Positions 9,560 through 19,413 of a stretch of 48,890 nucleotides of DNA are shown here, one piece after another. Under the pieces are notes generated by a model. That model had not been told where the DNA came from. It did no database searches and saw only the letters and a list, made by a program, of their open reading frames with translations. Source of the stretch: Bacteroidetes bacterium HGW-Bacteroidetes-6 (GTDB lineage Bacteria > Bacteroidota > Bacteroidia > Bacteroidales > DTU049); NCBI GenBank assembly GCA_002842495.1, contig PHDB01000024.1, positions 1 through 48,890 on the forward strand. The letters run 5' to 3'. Both the position numbers and the translations under genes were made by a program. Position 1 is the first letter of the stretch. Each line of letters opens with the position of its first letter.

Positions 9560-10072
9560 ATGAAAACCTCAATTGTATTTTTATTGCTTAGCTTTGCTGT
9601 TGTTGGTTTGTTTGCGCAATCGGGCAACACACTCCCTTCTGTTGATGTAAAAAAGCCTGATGGCACCATTGTCTCAACCGACTCAATTCAAAACGATGGC
9701 AAGCCCATTATTATCAGCTTCTGGGCCACTTGGTGCAAACCATGTGTAAAAGAATTGAACACTTTTGCTGAACTTTACGAAGAGTGGCAGGAAGAAACAG
9801 GTGTTAAGCTGTATGCAATCAGTGTTGACGACCAGCGGTCTTTTAATAATGTAGCTCCATTTGTAAATGGCAAAGACTGGCCTTTTGAAGTATTATGCGA
9901 CCCCAATGGAGACTTCAAACGAGCCATGAATGTCAATCAGGTTCCTCACACCTTTATTCTCGACAAAGACCGCAATATTGTGTGGCAACATACTTCGTTT
10001 ACCGAAGGTGGCGAAATAGAACTGATTGAATTGATCAAGAAGCTCAACAACGGCGAATTCATCAGCGAATAA
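9560..10072 (+). CDS. TlpA-like thioredoxin-fold thiol:disulfide oxidoreductase
   Basis: The start at 9560 gives a proper signal peptide (MKTSIVFLLLSFAVVGLFAQ) and a 170-residue protein; an upstream in-frame ATG only adds a hydrophilic extension. The redox site is FWATWCKPC, with C59 and C62, followed by the AhpC/TSA-Redoxin fold (VKLYAISVDDQRS, VPHTFILDKDRNIVWQ) including the cis-proline at VPHT. It is expected to act in the periplasm as a reductase of disulfides or mixed disulfides. It is first in a tight operon with the DUF6029 barrel (18 nt), an Omp28 lipoprotein and others. No cytochrome-c maturation genes are nearby. Confidence 0.9.
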   Translation: MKTSIVFLLLSFAVVGLFAQSGNTLPSVDVKKPDGTIVSTDSIQNDGKPIIISFWATWCKPCVKELNTFAELYEEWQEETGVKLYAISVDDQRSFNNVAPFVNGKDWPFEVLCDPNGDFKRAMNVNQVPHTFILDKDRNIVWQHTSFTEGGEIELIELIKKLNNGEFISE

Positions 10073-10090
10073 AACTATATGACAGTATCC

Positions 10091-11731
10091 ATGAAGAAAT
10101 TCCTGGCAGCAGTATTGGTTCTTACAGCGGCAACGAGTACTGCTCAAAATGTTATGCAAAACAGTCAGATTCACGGCGATTTTCAGACTGATTTTCAACT
10201 TTATCAACAAGACAGTCTCATCGGAGCTCCTGACGTACCAGAAAAACTACTCTCAAATGGCTATCTGAATCTGATTTTTTCTTCTGGCAACTTCAGCGCC
10301 GGCGTGCGTTATGAGAATTATCAGAATGTGATGCAGGGGTTCGACTCTCGTTACCAAGGCAGTGGTATTCCTTATCGTTTTGCCGAATACCGTCACAAAG
10401 ACTTCGAGATTACAGCTGGTAATTACTACGAACAGTTTGGCAGCGGTCTTATTTTGCGCAGCTACGAAGAACGCAGTCTGGGAATTGATAACTCGCTTGA
10501 TGGTATTCGTATCAAATTTAAGCCATACAATGGAATTTATCTCAAGGGTATCATTGGACAACAGCGCTTTTTTTTCGATAAAGGTGCCGGTATTGTAAGA
10601 GGTTTCGATGCAGAATTCAATTTAAATGAAATGATGCCGTTACTAACTTCTTCGAAATGGAGATATACCATCGGTGGTAGTTTTGTAAGTAAGTATCAAG
10701 CCGACCGCGATCCACTGTTCAAACTACCCGAAAATGTAGGGGCTATGTCGGGTCGTGGTATAATCGCCAAAGGCAACTGGCTTTTCAGCACCGAATATGC
10801 GTACAAAATAAACGATCCTTCAGCCGTCAATAACTATATATACAAGCCGGGAGAAGCTTTAATAGCTTCGCTCAGCTATTCTCAAAAAGGACTTGGAGTC
10901 ATTGTAAGTGCCAAACGCATCGACAATATGAATTTCAGGAGCGACCGAACTGCAACCGGAAATGTACTATCAATCAACTATTTGCCAGCACTTACCAAAG
11001 TACATGCATACACTCTTTCGGCTTTTTATCCTTATGCTTCGCAGCCCAATGGCGAAATGGCATACCAGGCACAAATCAACTACAAAATCAAGAAAGATTC
11101 GAAGCTGGGTGGACATTATGGAACCGATGTGGCTATCAATTACAGCCGGGCTACCAGCATTGACATGCAACAAATTAATGATACCACAGCCCTTATGCAA
11201 CGTGGCACACTAGGATATAAGAGCGACTTTTTCGCTTTTGGCGACGAGTTGTATTTTGAAGACTTCAATGTAGAAATCAGTCACAAATTTTCAAAAAAAA
11301 TTAAAGGAATATTCACCTACGCCTATATAAGCTACAATAGTGATGTGATTGAAGGTCATACCGATGGCATGTTCTACAGCCATATTGGCATAGCTGATTT
11401 AACATGGAAAGTAACACCCACCAAAGCCTTACGCCTCGAAATGCAGCACTTGCTTACTGCACAGGACGAGGGAAACTGGGGACTTGCCTTGCTGGAATAC
11501 TCAATTGCTCCTAAATGGTTTTTTGCTGTTGGCGATAATTATAATTATGGGAATGCTGATTCTGAAAAAAGAATACATTACTATAATGTAAGCTTTGGAT
11601 ACAACCGCAACAGCAGCAGAGTATCGTTTTCGTATGGAAAGCAGCGCGAAGGCATTGTATGTGTTGGCGGAGTTTGCCGCAATGTTCCTGCGTCGAATGG
11701 TCTTCTCGTTTCAATAACAAGTAGTTTCTAA
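10091..11731 (+). CDS. DUF6029 outer-membrane beta-barrel protein
   Basis: The start at 10091 gives MKKFLAAVLVLTAATSTAQ, a signal peptide, and a 546-residue product; four codons upstream there is an alternative ATG. The mature protein is made of repeating short amphipathic strands rich in Y, F and G (e.g. FSAGVRYENYQNV, EITAGNYYEQFGSGLILRSYEERSLGIDN) and ends in ISFxF-like residues (VSITSSF), as expected for an outer-membrane barrel. The conserved N-terminal pattern matches DUF6029, a Bacteroidota family without known function. Being sandwiched between TlpA-like and Omp28 redox proteins suggests it is their outer-membrane partner or substrate. Confidence 0.85.
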   Translation: MKKFLAAVLVLTAATSTAQNVMQNSQIHGDFQTDFQLYQQDSLIGAPDVPEKLLSNGYLNLIFSSGNFSAGVRYENYQNVMQGFDSRYQGSGIPYRFAEYRHKDFEITAGNYYEQFGSGLILRSYEERSLGIDNSLDGIRIKFKPYNGIYLKGIIGQQRFFFDKGAGIVRGFDAEFNLNEMMPLLTSSKWRYTIGGSFVSKYQADRDPLFKLPENVGAMSGRGIIAKGNWLFSTEYAYKINDPSAVNNYIYKPGEALIASLSYSQKGLGVIVSAKRIDNMNFRSDRTATGNVLSINYLPALTKVHAYTLSAFYPYASQPNGEMAYQAQINYKIKKDSKLGGHYGTDVAINYSRATSIDMQQINDTTALMQRGTLGYKSDFFAFGDELYFEDFNVEISHKFSKKIKGIFTYAYISYNSDVIEGHTDGMFYSHIGIADLTWKVTPTKALRLEMQHLLTAQDEGNWGLALLEYSIAPKWFFAVGDNYNYGNADSEKRIHYYNVSFGYNRNSSRVSFSYGKQREGIVCVGGVCRNVPASNGLLVSITSSF

Positions 11732-11736
11732 ATTCT

Positions 11737-12597
11737 ATGAAAATGAAAATTGGAATCGGCATATTGACATTGGTTTTTGCAGTTGGGATTGTATTATCAA
11801 GTTGCGATGTAATAGAACCACCCTATACTGAAGAAAATGGCACCGTAAATCCTACCGATACTATTTTCAGGAAAATCCTTCTTGAAGATTTTACCGGACA
11901 TCAATGCCCCAACTGCCCGTCGGCGGCAGTAATTGCACATCAATTGATGGAACTGTATCCAGGCAAGATTATGTTGGTAACAGTGCATGCCGGCTATTTC
12001 GCCGATTTGTCGTCGCCAAACTACATGACCGATTTCAGATGCACAGAAGGCACTGCCCTCGATAACTATTTTGGAGTAAGCTCGGTTGGAAATCCTAACG
12101 GACTCATCAACCGCAAAGACTTTGGAGGAAGTCGGGTTGTTGGACCCGACGACTGGTCAACCAAAATTGCGGATCTCCTCATGCTGGCACCTGATGCTAA
12201 TATTGAGCTTAGCCGAACGTTCAACACCGGTACTTCGGAATTAAGTTTGAATATAGACGTTGATTTCTACAACGAATTTACCAATCCTATTATGGTAAGT
12301 GCCTATTTAACAGAAGACAGTATTATTGATTACCAGAAAAACAACAACCCAGCCGTTGGAGCTACACCCGAAATACCTGACTATGTACACATGCACGTTC
12401 TACGTGGATCGGTAAATGGGACCTGGGGCGATACTCTTTCTGCAACCGGAGTTGTTAACGGAGGCAATTACTCAAAAAGTCTGAATTATACAATTTCCAA
12501 CGGAACATGGGACAAAGACCAAATGCATATTGTTGTATTTGTTTATGATGCAGCAACACTCGAAGTGATTCAGGCAGAGGAAATCAAGCTCAAGTAA
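11737..12597 (+). CDS. Omp28-like lipoprotein with CPNC redox motif
   Basis: A 286-residue lipoprotein (lipobox ending at Cys23, GIVLSSC). The thioredoxin-like region has LLEDFTGHQCPNCPSAAV, with C57 and C60, then HAGYFA and a conserved FGVSSVGNPNGLINR segment holding the cis-proline-equivalent position, followed by a beta-rich domain with MHVLRGSVNG, shared with the 8508-9305 protein. This matches Omp28-related outer-membrane proteins of Bacteroidota. It begins 5 nt after the DUF6029 stop, so the two are certainly co-transcribed. Confidence 0.88.
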   Translation: MKMKIGIGILTLVFAVGIVLSSCDVIEPPYTEENGTVNPTDTIFRKILLEDFTGHQCPNCPSAAVIAHQLMELYPGKIMLVTVHAGYFADLSSPNYMTDFRCTEGTALDNYFGVSSVGNPNGLINRKDFGGSRVVGPDDWSTKIADLLMLAPDANIELSRTFNTGTSELSLNIDVDFYNEFTNPIMVSAYLTEDSIIDYQKNNNPAVGATPEIPDYVHMHVLRGSVNGTWGDTLSATGVVNGGNYSKSLNYTISNGTWDKDQMHIVVFVYDAATLEVIQAEEIKLK

Positions 12598-12655
12598 CTG
12601 TTAAAAAACTTGACAATAGTAATTGAAAAGCGTAAATTAGCCTAAAATTTCAAAG

Positions 12656-13204
12656 GTGTCGAACCGACTTACTCTTTTTTTCATTTTAATAGTCGTCTCG
12701 CTTGGGCTGCATTCGCAGAATCCGTATGTCGGGCAAACAAAGATCTATTCAGTTATTGAACAGCCTGATGTTGTTTACACCTGGAGTGTTCCTGCCGACT
12801 GGTCTGTATTGAACGGACAAGGCACCGACAGCATCGAAGTTATAGTTGGAATGCTAAGCGGATATGTTGTTGTAACACCTTCCAATACTTGTGGCGACGG
12901 AATTCCACAGGAACGTTATTTCGAACCAATTGATAGTACTGCAACAGGATTGCCGCAACAAATAGCGTCATCATTCAAATTCTATCCCAATCCTGTAAGC
13001 GATTTTTTGACAGCTGAATTTGATAATAGAATCGGGGAATTCGAAATCGAGATATATGATATGCGCGGATCGCTGATTCCTGTGAATACTGAAACAACCT
13101 CCAATAGAATTATTGCTGATTTCAGCAAATTGCCCCCAGGCATTTACAATGCACGCATTCACATAGGTGGTTACAGTATCAATCGAAAAATTGTTCATCA
13201 ATAA
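12656..13204 (+). CDS. Small T9SS type A sorting-domain protein
   Basis: The start is a GTG; it is preferred because it opens directly into a signal peptide (SNRLTLFFILIVVSLGLHSQ). The 182-residue product has a PKD/Ig-like domain (about 25-90; VYTWSVPADWSVLNGQGTDSI) and a C-terminal T9SS type A sorting domain (FKFYPNPVSDFLTAEF ... LPPGIYNARIHIGGYSINRKIVHQ). The protein should be exported by Sec and then passed through the type IX system to the cell surface. It is unusually small for a T9SS cargo, almost only a sorting domain, and lies in the redox operon 58 nt after the Omp28 gene. Confidence 0.85.
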   Translation: MSNRLTLFFILIVVSLGLHSQNPYVGQTKIYSVIEQPDVVYTWSVPADWSVLNGQGTDSIEVIVGMLSGYVVVTPSNTCGDGIPQERYFEPIDSTATGLPQQIASSFKFYPNPVSDFLTAEFDNRIGEFEIEIYDMRGSLIPVNTETTSNRIIADFSKLPPGIYNARIHIGGYSINRKIVHQ

Positions 13205-13215
13205 ACATAATTCGT

Positions 13216-13884
13216 ATGAAGTACTTTTTCCTTTTGGCTACAATTACATTGTTTTTATTTTCGTGTGGCAATTCGTCCGACTCCAAAAAAGAAAACAAAG
13301 AGGTTAAAACAATAACAACTATTACCTATCAAGCCGATACTTCAAAAAGTAATGTATTGTGGCAACGCGACGTTGAAAACAAAGTTGAAAATAAACAAAT
13401 ACAGATTTTTGGGGCAACGGCAACTGTAAGTATGGAAAATGTTGCTTATACTTCGAATGGTGACATGCCTGTGTTGGGAGGAAAGCTCGTTTATTTGAAC
13501 GACACACTAAAAGAAATGGAGTTAACCGTAAATTTCACCATGGTTCGTTTATTCAGCAAAAGTTCCTCACAAGCTATCAGCAGCGAAAAATTTCCACCAT
13601 CTTTAATGAGCATAAAAACCATTTCGCCCGATACTGTTGCCAATCAGTTTATTCTAAAAGGTGATCTCACCATTAAAGACAAGACAGGACCAGTAGAATT
13701 TGTTGCCACCATAAAAAAAGCAGAGAACAAAACTGTTTCATTAGCTGGAACACTTGTTCTTCAAACACTTAATTGGCCGATTCGCGAAGACACCAACGAA
13801 GCCAATGTGAATAAAGATTTGATAACATTGAGCATGAATTTGGTGTTTGCAAATCGGGTTGAGAAAACGGATACCATAAAGTAG
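13216..13884 (+). CDS. YceI-like lipoprotein
   Basis: A 222-residue lipoprotein with the lipobox cysteine at residue 17 (TLFLFSC). After a charged linker, a lipocalin-like YceI beta-barrel covers about residues 35-215; recognisable parts are KSNVLWQ, PVLGGKLVYLNDTLKEMEL, the SSEKFPPSLMSIKTI strand pair, FILKGDLTIKDKTGPVEF and the final I-T-L-S-M-N-L-VF strand. YceI proteins bind amphiphilic isoprenoid-like ligands in the periplasm. The gene starts 11 nt after the T9SS protein and is the last of the redox operon. Confidence 0.85.
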   Translation: MKYFFLLATITLFLFSCGNSSDSKKENKEVKTITTITYQADTSKSNVLWQRDVENKVENKQIQIFGATATVSMENVAYTSNGDMPVLGGKLVYLNDTLKEMELTVNFTMVRLFSKSSSQAISSEKFPPSLMSIKTISPDTVANQFILKGDLTIKDKTGPVEFVATIKKAENKTVSLAGTLVLQTLNWPIREDTNEANVNKDLITLSMNLVFANRVEKTDTIK

Positions 13885-14233
13885 CTGTCAGAAATTTGAA
13901 TATCAATTAATTATATGCCTGCCCAAAGGTTAACCTTCGGACCAGCATGGATATTATATTGCAGATAATACAGTTGTAGAAATTTGAGCAGAAATATTAG
14001 CTTATATTTAATTTCAGTTTGTAGACATGATTTCTAATTTGATAGATTACTCAATACATTAAAGTAATTTTCACAATTAGACAAATAAACTCACTACTCC
14101 ACTAATTGCTTTATAAATAACGGCAAAGCGATCAATTATCATGGTATTTATCGTTTTTAATACAATAAAAAAACATTCATGTAATTGTCTATTGTGAAAA
14201 AAAAGGTTATATCTTTGAGGAAATTTTGAACAT
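13885..14233 (+). other. 349-bp intergenic region
   Basis: No supported gene is present. It contains a 12-bp palindrome AAGGTTAACCTT (13926-13937) without a T-run, AT-rich sequence, and at its right end the promoter of the 14234 gene. Confidence 0.6.
14210..14217 (+). promoter_or_regulatory. -7 promoter element
   Basis: TATCTTTG matches TAnnTTTG, 16 nt upstream of the ATG at 14234. A TTG at 14185-14187 is 22 nt upstream and may serve as the -33 element. Confidence 0.55.
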
Positions 14234-17200
14234 ATGAGAAAATTATTATTTTTGGGGATTGCCCTCCTGATAAGTGGATTATCGTTTGGGCAAAGCACGG
14301 CAAACTATGCGTTTAGCTATGCTTTCACTGGTTCTCTTGTTGATATTTCAACTGGTGCAACCACTTTGTTAACTGGCAACAACGATGACAATCCATCTAC
14401 GGTTAACAATATTGGATTCACGTTCTATTTCATGGGTGCACCATACACCCAATTTAGCATCAATTCGAATGGACAATTAAGACTGGGATCCACCACAATA
14501 TCAGGTAGTGGCATTTCCTCGTTTTCAGCTAATACTCCAATTTTGGCACCCATGGCTGGCGACAATGAAGTTAACAATGGAGCATCTTTCAAAGTTATTG
14601 GAACAGCACCAAATAGAATTTTAGTTGTTGAGTGGAATCAATTCTATGCTCATTACACAAATATGACTGGTGCCGGAAACATGCAAGTTCTACTTTATGA
14701 AGGTTCTGGCAAAATTGATTTCATATATGGAGATATATACAACTCATATTCATCAAGTGTTAACCGCTCTATTTTCATTTCTTCTTCAAACACTGCTACT
14801 ACAGGCGCTTATGTTACTGTAGGTGCTACTCCAACATACACACCAGCTGCTTCTCCTGTAACAAATACATTTGCAGCCACAGTATTAATTGCCAATTTAG
14901 GCTCAACTGCTCAAGGGAGCAGAACTGTTTACACATTCACGCCTCCCGCAGCTCCAACAGCAGCAACCAATCTTACTTTTTCGACACTAGGCACAACAAA
15001 AATGACCTTAAACTGGACAGATTCTCCAGACGAGCTTGCTTATGAGATACAAAACTCAACTGACAATATTACTTTTACAACAGTTACTAGCCTTGCAGCT
15101 AACACTGTAACATACAATGCAACAGGATTAACTCCTAACACTTTGTATTACTGGAAAGTTATTGCAATATCTGAAGGTGCTGGTGCAGAACTTTTAGGCA
15201 ATCAATCTACTCTGCCGCTGGACCCTCTTCATGGAGTTTATGCCATCAACAATTTACTCCCAACAACTGCAACTTTGCTTCACGATGGCACCGACAATTT
15301 CAACAACTTTACTGATGCTATTAATGCACTAAACGATAATGGTATTTCTGGCCCCGTATCTTTGGGAGTAATTGCTGGTCAAACCTTTACCGAAGACTGC
15401 CCTGCTATTACAGCTACAGGAACTTCTGCAAGTACCATTACTTTTGCTAAATTCGGCCCTGGAGCTAATCCAGTTATTCAACCAACAGGTGGTGCAGGTT
15501 CAAGCGATGCAGGCATCACAATCAGCGGTGGTGATTATTTTACATTTAATGGTATTGATATCACAATTGCCTCTGGAACAGCTGTGGAATACGGATATCT
15601 TATCAAAAATGCTTCGGCTACAGATGGAGCAATGAACAATATAATAGCTAATAGTAAAATAACCCTTGACAGAGCCAACACATCTTCGAGAGCTATTTAC
15701 CAGTATCGTGCTTTTACTGCATCGGCTGCTTCGGGTGCGAATTCAACCAATGTATTTCACAAAAACACGATTGAAAATTGCTATCAAGGTATTTACCTGA
15801 CCGGAAGTTCAGCATATCCCGATTTGAACTGTATTGTTGATTCAAATATGGTTGGAGCTGCTACAGCCGACGATATTGGAGGTGGATCGAGTGCATGTAC
15901 AGGAATCCGGGCCAGCTATCAAAGTGGAATTGCAATTGCAGCAAATACTGTTAGAAACATAACAACAACTGGTGCTGCCGTTTATGGAATCTACCTTGAA
16001 GGCGCACAAGGTACTAATAATGTATTCAATAACGATGTTTACACAATTGGAACTACCAGCACATCAACAAGCAATTTAGTTTATGGTATCAGAGCTGATA
16101 TTAATTCTACATTCACAACCAATATTTTCAATAACATGGTGTCTGATCTCAATCATGGTATTGTTACAGCATCTGCAACTCAAGTTATCAGGGGCATTGC
16201 AACAGGTGTATCGGGTACCGGTACTGGAAACATTGCATATAACTCTGTTTCAATATCAGAAGACGGTGCACCATCGAGTACAGCATTTTATTTTGGCACT
16301 GGCACAGCTAATCTTGCCAATAATGTTTTCGCCAATTTCTCAACACCCGATGCAACTTCAAAACGGTATTGCATATACCAAGGTACCGGAACCATTGTTT
16401 CGGGATACAACGATTTGTATATCGACAATGCCGGCACAAACAACTTTATTGGCTATTCAACGACCGATCAAGCTACACTTGCAGCATGGCAAATAGCCAG
16501 TGGCGGACAAGATTTAACATCTATTTCAGTGGATCCTGCTTTCACTTCAACAACCAACCTGCACACCATTGCTTCAGCTCTGAATGGAACAGGAACTCCG
16601 GTTGCAGGTATTACTATTGACATTGATGGCGATCTGCGCGATGCAACTTATCCTGACATGGGTGCCGACGAAAACCTTCTGCCACCTGCATTCACTTGTA
16701 CAACCCCTGCTCCTGGCAACACGATTATTACTCCCGGCGGTCTATGTTTAGGAGATGCTGTAGTTGTAACACTTCAAAATGCAACTCCCGGAACCGGTGT
16801 TACCTACCAATGGCAGGAATCCGCTGATGGTGTAACTTTTAGCGATATTACTGGTGAAACCACTCCGGTTCTTGCAATCACTCCTTCAGAAGCCACATTC
16901 TACCAGTGTGTTGTTACATGCGCCAATGGCCCGGAATCGACACCTTCAACTGCCGCACAGGTAACATTTGCAAACAGTATTACCTCCACTACCGATGGTT
17001 CACGTTGCGGAACTGGTACTGTTGACCTTGATGCCACAGGAAGCGCCGGAACAACTATTAATTGGTACGATGCCATAACAGGAGGTTCACTTATTGGAAC
17101 TGGTTCAACTTTCACAACACCTTCAATCAGTGCAACAACAGTTTATTTTGCTGCAGCCGAAATTGCAACCCCTGCTACTGCTACAATTGGAACCGGTGCT

Positions 17201-19228
17201 ACTACCAGTACTGGATATCAAAGTCCTTTTTACCACCTCTATGGAGGGCTTAAGGAACAATATCTGATTCCAGTATCTGAGCTTTTAGCAGCTGGCATTA
17301 CTGCTGGCAATATCACAGCTCTTTCGTTTGATGTTGTTACAGCTGGAACCAGCTACAGTGATTTTAATTTAAGCATTGGTCATACTGGATTGTCTGCATT
17401 AACTTCAACACTCCAAACTGGTTTAACTTCGGTTTATTCATCTGTAAGCGAAACACCTACAGCTGGTATTTACACGATTACTTTTGCAACTCCATTCTAT
17501 TGGGATGGTTCATCCAATATTATTGTTGAAACTTGCTGGAGCAACAACAATACTGGTGGAACAAGCACAACTGTGAGGTACGATGCCACAAGTTATGTAT
17601 CAAATGCTTATTTCAGAGCAGATAGTCAATCTCCTGCAGTTCTCTGTGCTGCGACTACAGCCACTAACACAATCAGCGAACGACCAAAAATGATCCTTTC
17701 CGGAACAGGCAGTTGCTCAAGCCCACGTGTTGAAGTAGTTGCTACAGTTGTTGATGCTCCTGCTATCACAATTACACCTTCCGCTACTACCATTTGTGAT
17801 GGTGACACTCTCGACCTTAATGTTTCAAGTACCAATATTGATTACACATACAGTTGGTCTGCAGGAACAACACCTGCTACCGGAACCGATGTTGTAGCAA
17901 CACCCAATACAAATACAAACTATTCTGTAACAGCTTCGGATGTTTCGGGTGGTACATATGATGGTTGTGTTACAATTGCTGATGTTGACATTACTGTTAA
18001 TCCTTCACCTTCGAACGTAACTGCAACTGCTACTGACAACGACATTTGTGTTGGAACTGCAATTGATTTGAGTTCGAGTGCAATTTCAGGAGCTGATGTG
18101 AATATCAATTTCGGCGAAGATTTTGAAACATGGCCTCCAACTGCTTGGACTTTTATCAATAATGGCACAGGAAATAATTGGGCATCTTATAGTAATGCTT
18201 ATTCTGGGGTAGCTTCGATGAGTTACACATATAATTCTTCTAGTGCTGCTGATGCATGGGCTATCACACCAGCACAATCGCTAGTAAGCGGAACAACATA
18301 TACCATTTCGTTTATGTATGAAGTTGCCGGAAGCACTTTCCCTGAAAAATTAAAAGTAACCGTTGGTAACGATGCAACTGTTGCTGCACAGACAGATATA
18401 TTGTGGGACAACAACGGTGGTGCATCATTAACAAACACTACTTGGGCTCTTGCTTCATTCACTTATAATCCTCTGGTAACAGGAGATTACTATTTTGGAT
18501 TCAATTGCTATTCTGCCGCAGACATGTTCAGACTCTATGTCGATTCTGTATCAATTACTGGATCAACATTAAATCCAGCAACATTCGCATGGACATCGAA
18601 CCCAGCTGGTTTTGCTTCGAACAGTCAGGATACAGCCGGAGTTGTTCCTACTGCAACAACAGAATATATTGTAACTGCTGGCAACATATTTGGTTGCTAC
18701 ACAAGCGCAAGCACAACAGTTAATGTTAGTTCATACCCCGTTGTAAACCTTGGTGCCGACCAAAGCATTTGCGACACATCTTCAATTACTCTTGATGCAC
18801 AAAACGCTGGTGCTACCTTCGATTGGTCAACAGGTGGAACATCACAAACCGAAGTTTTTGATGGTTCTGTTGGTGCCGGTTCGTACGACATTAGTGTCGA
18901 AGTTACCAATGCTACAGGCTGTGCTACCAGCGACACTATTACCATCACAGTAACTGTTTGCAGCGGAATCGAAGATCCTTCAATGAGCATTTCGATGTAT
19001 CCTAATCCTGCAACTGATGTTCTGAACTTAGATTTAAGTGAACTTGCCTATGGCAACTATCGCTTTGAACTCCTAAGTTTACAAGGACAGCAGATTATGA
19101 ACGAAGTTCTTACCAACGACGGAACTATCATTTCTGTAAACCTGAGCAATGTTGCTGTTGGTTCTTACATCGTTCGTGTAAGTGGCAACAACAATAGCTT
19201 CCAGAACTACATCAGTATTCAAAAATAA
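14234..19228 (+). CDS. Large multidomain T9SS-secreted surface protein
   Basis: A 1,664-residue protein. Order: signal peptide (MRKLLFLGIALLISGLSFGQ); N-terminal beta-sandwich (20-230); fibronectin type III (about 235-325, FSTLGTTKMTLNWTDSPDELAYEI); a right-handed parallel beta-helix-like region (about 350-800, with GGDYFTFNGIDI and repeated NxI turns); Ig-like domains (about 830-910, VTYQWQESADG); a jelly-roll-like region (about 1245-1400) and a second Ig/PKD region; then the T9SS type A sorting domain (SMYPNPATDVLNLDLSE ... VGSYIVRVSGNN) at the C-terminus. It is rich in Thr, Ser, Ala and Gly and poor in Lys. It is probably an adhesin or surface glycan-binding protein; no catalytic motif is recognised. 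Confidence 0.88.
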   Translation: MRKLLFLGIALLISGLSFGQSTANYAFSYAFTGSLVDISTGATTLLTGNNDDNPSTVNNIGFTFYFMGAPYTQFSINSNGQLRLGSTTISGSGISSFSANTPILAPMAGDNEVNNGASFKVIGTAPNRILVVEWNQFYAHYTNMTGAGNMQVLLYEGSGKIDFIYGDIYNSYSSSVNRSIFISSSNTATTGAYVTVGATPTYTPAASPVTNTFAATVLIANLGSTAQGSRTVYTFTPPAAPTAATNLTFSTLGTTKMTLNWTDSPDELAYEIQNSTDNITFTTVTSLAANTVTYNATGLTPNTLYYWKVIAISEGAGAELLGNQSTLPLDPLHGVYAINNLLPTTATLLHDGTDNFNNFTDAINALNDNGISGPVSLGVIAGQTFTEDCPAITATGTSASTITFAKFGPGANPVIQPTGGAGSSDAGITISGGDYFTFNGIDITIASGTAVEYGYLIKNASATDGAMNNIIANSKITLDRANTSSRAIYQYRAFTASAASGANSTNVFHKNTIENCYQGIYLTGSSAYPDLNCIVDSNMVGAATADDIGGGSSACTGIRASYQSGIAIAANTVRNITTTGAAVYGIYLEGAQGTNNVFNNDVYTIGTTSTSTSNLVYGIRADINSTFTTNIFNNMVSDLNHGIVTASATQVIRGIATGVSGTGTGNIAYNSVSISEDGAPSSTAFYFGTGTANLANNVFANFSTPDATSKRYCIYQGTGTIVSGYNDLYIDNAGTNNFIGYSTTDQATLAAWQIASGGQDLTSISVDPAFTSTTNLHTIASALNGTGTPVAGITIDIDGDLRDATYPDMGADENLLPPAFTCTTPAPGNTIITPGGLCLGDAVVVTLQNATPGTGVTYQWQESADGVTFSDITGETTPVLAITPSEATFYQCVVTCANGPESTPSTAAQVTFANSITSTTDGSRCGTGTVDLDATGSAGTTINWYDAITGGSLIGTGSTFTTPSISATTVYFAAAEIATPATATIGTGATTSTGYQSPFYHLYGGLKEQYLIPVSELLAAGITAGNITALSFDVVTAGTSYSDFNLSIGHTGLSALTSTLQTGLTSVYSSVSETPTAGIYTITFATPFYWDGSSNIIVETCWSNNNTGGTSTTVRYDATSYVSNAYFRADSQSPAVLCAATTATNTISERPKMILSGTGSCSSPRVEVVATVVDAPAITITPSATTICDGDTLDLNVSSTNIDYTYSWSAGTTPATGTDVVATPNTNTNYSVTASDVSGGTYDGCVTIADVDITVNPSPSNVTATATDNDICVGTAIDLSSSAISGADVNINFGEDFETWPPTAWTFINNGTGNNWASYSNAYSGVASMSYTYNSSSAADAWAITPAQSLVSGTTYTISFMYEVAGSTFPEKLKVTVGNDATVAAQTDILWDNNGGASLTNTTWALASFTYNPLVTGDYYFGFNCYSAADMFRLYVDSVSITGSTLNPATFAWTSNPAGFASNSQDTAGVVPTATTEYIVTAGNIFGCYTSASTTVNVSSYPVVNLGADQSICDTSSITLDAQNAGATFDWSTGGTSQTEVFDGSVGAGSYDISVEVTNATGCATSDTITITVTVCSGIEDPSMSISMYPNPATDVLNLDLSELAYGNYRFELLSLQGQQIMNEVLTNDGTIISVNLSNVAVGSYIVRVSGNNNSFQNYISIQK

Positions 19229-19249
19229 TTGCTGAACGCTTATTTATTC

Positions 19250-19279
19250 AAACCGCCTCAGAAATGGGGCGGTTTTTTT
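19250..19279 (+). terminator. Intrinsic terminator
   Basis: Perfect 8-bp stem AAACCGCC (19250-19257) / GGCGGTTT (19268-19275) followed by T-run, 21 nt after the stop of the large T9SS gene. Confidence 0.8.
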
Positions 19280-19385
19280 ATTACTCAGTTTTGCATTTGT
19301 AGAGGAATTCTGTTTATATGTAGTTGCTATTCTGCAAATGATGTAATTAATACAATTTTATGGGGTATTATTTTGCTATTTCTAT

Positions 19386-19393
19386 TACATTTG
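19386..19393 (+). promoter_or_regulatory. -7 promoter element of dnaX
   Basis: TACATTTG, a match to TAnnTTTG, 20 nt upstream of the dnaX ATG and downstream of the previous gene's terminator. Confidence 0.6.
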
Positions 19394-19413
19394 TAATCTG
19401 AAAAGACTGGACT

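Noticed and set aside
13920-13945. Terminator after the YceI gene at the AAGGTTAACCTT palindrome
   Set aside because: It is fully palindromic without a loop and has no following T-run.
17626-18990. Several antisense ORFs inside the 1,664-residue T9SS gene
   Set aside because: They are shadows of the Thr/Ser/Ala-rich coding frame, without promoters or starts.
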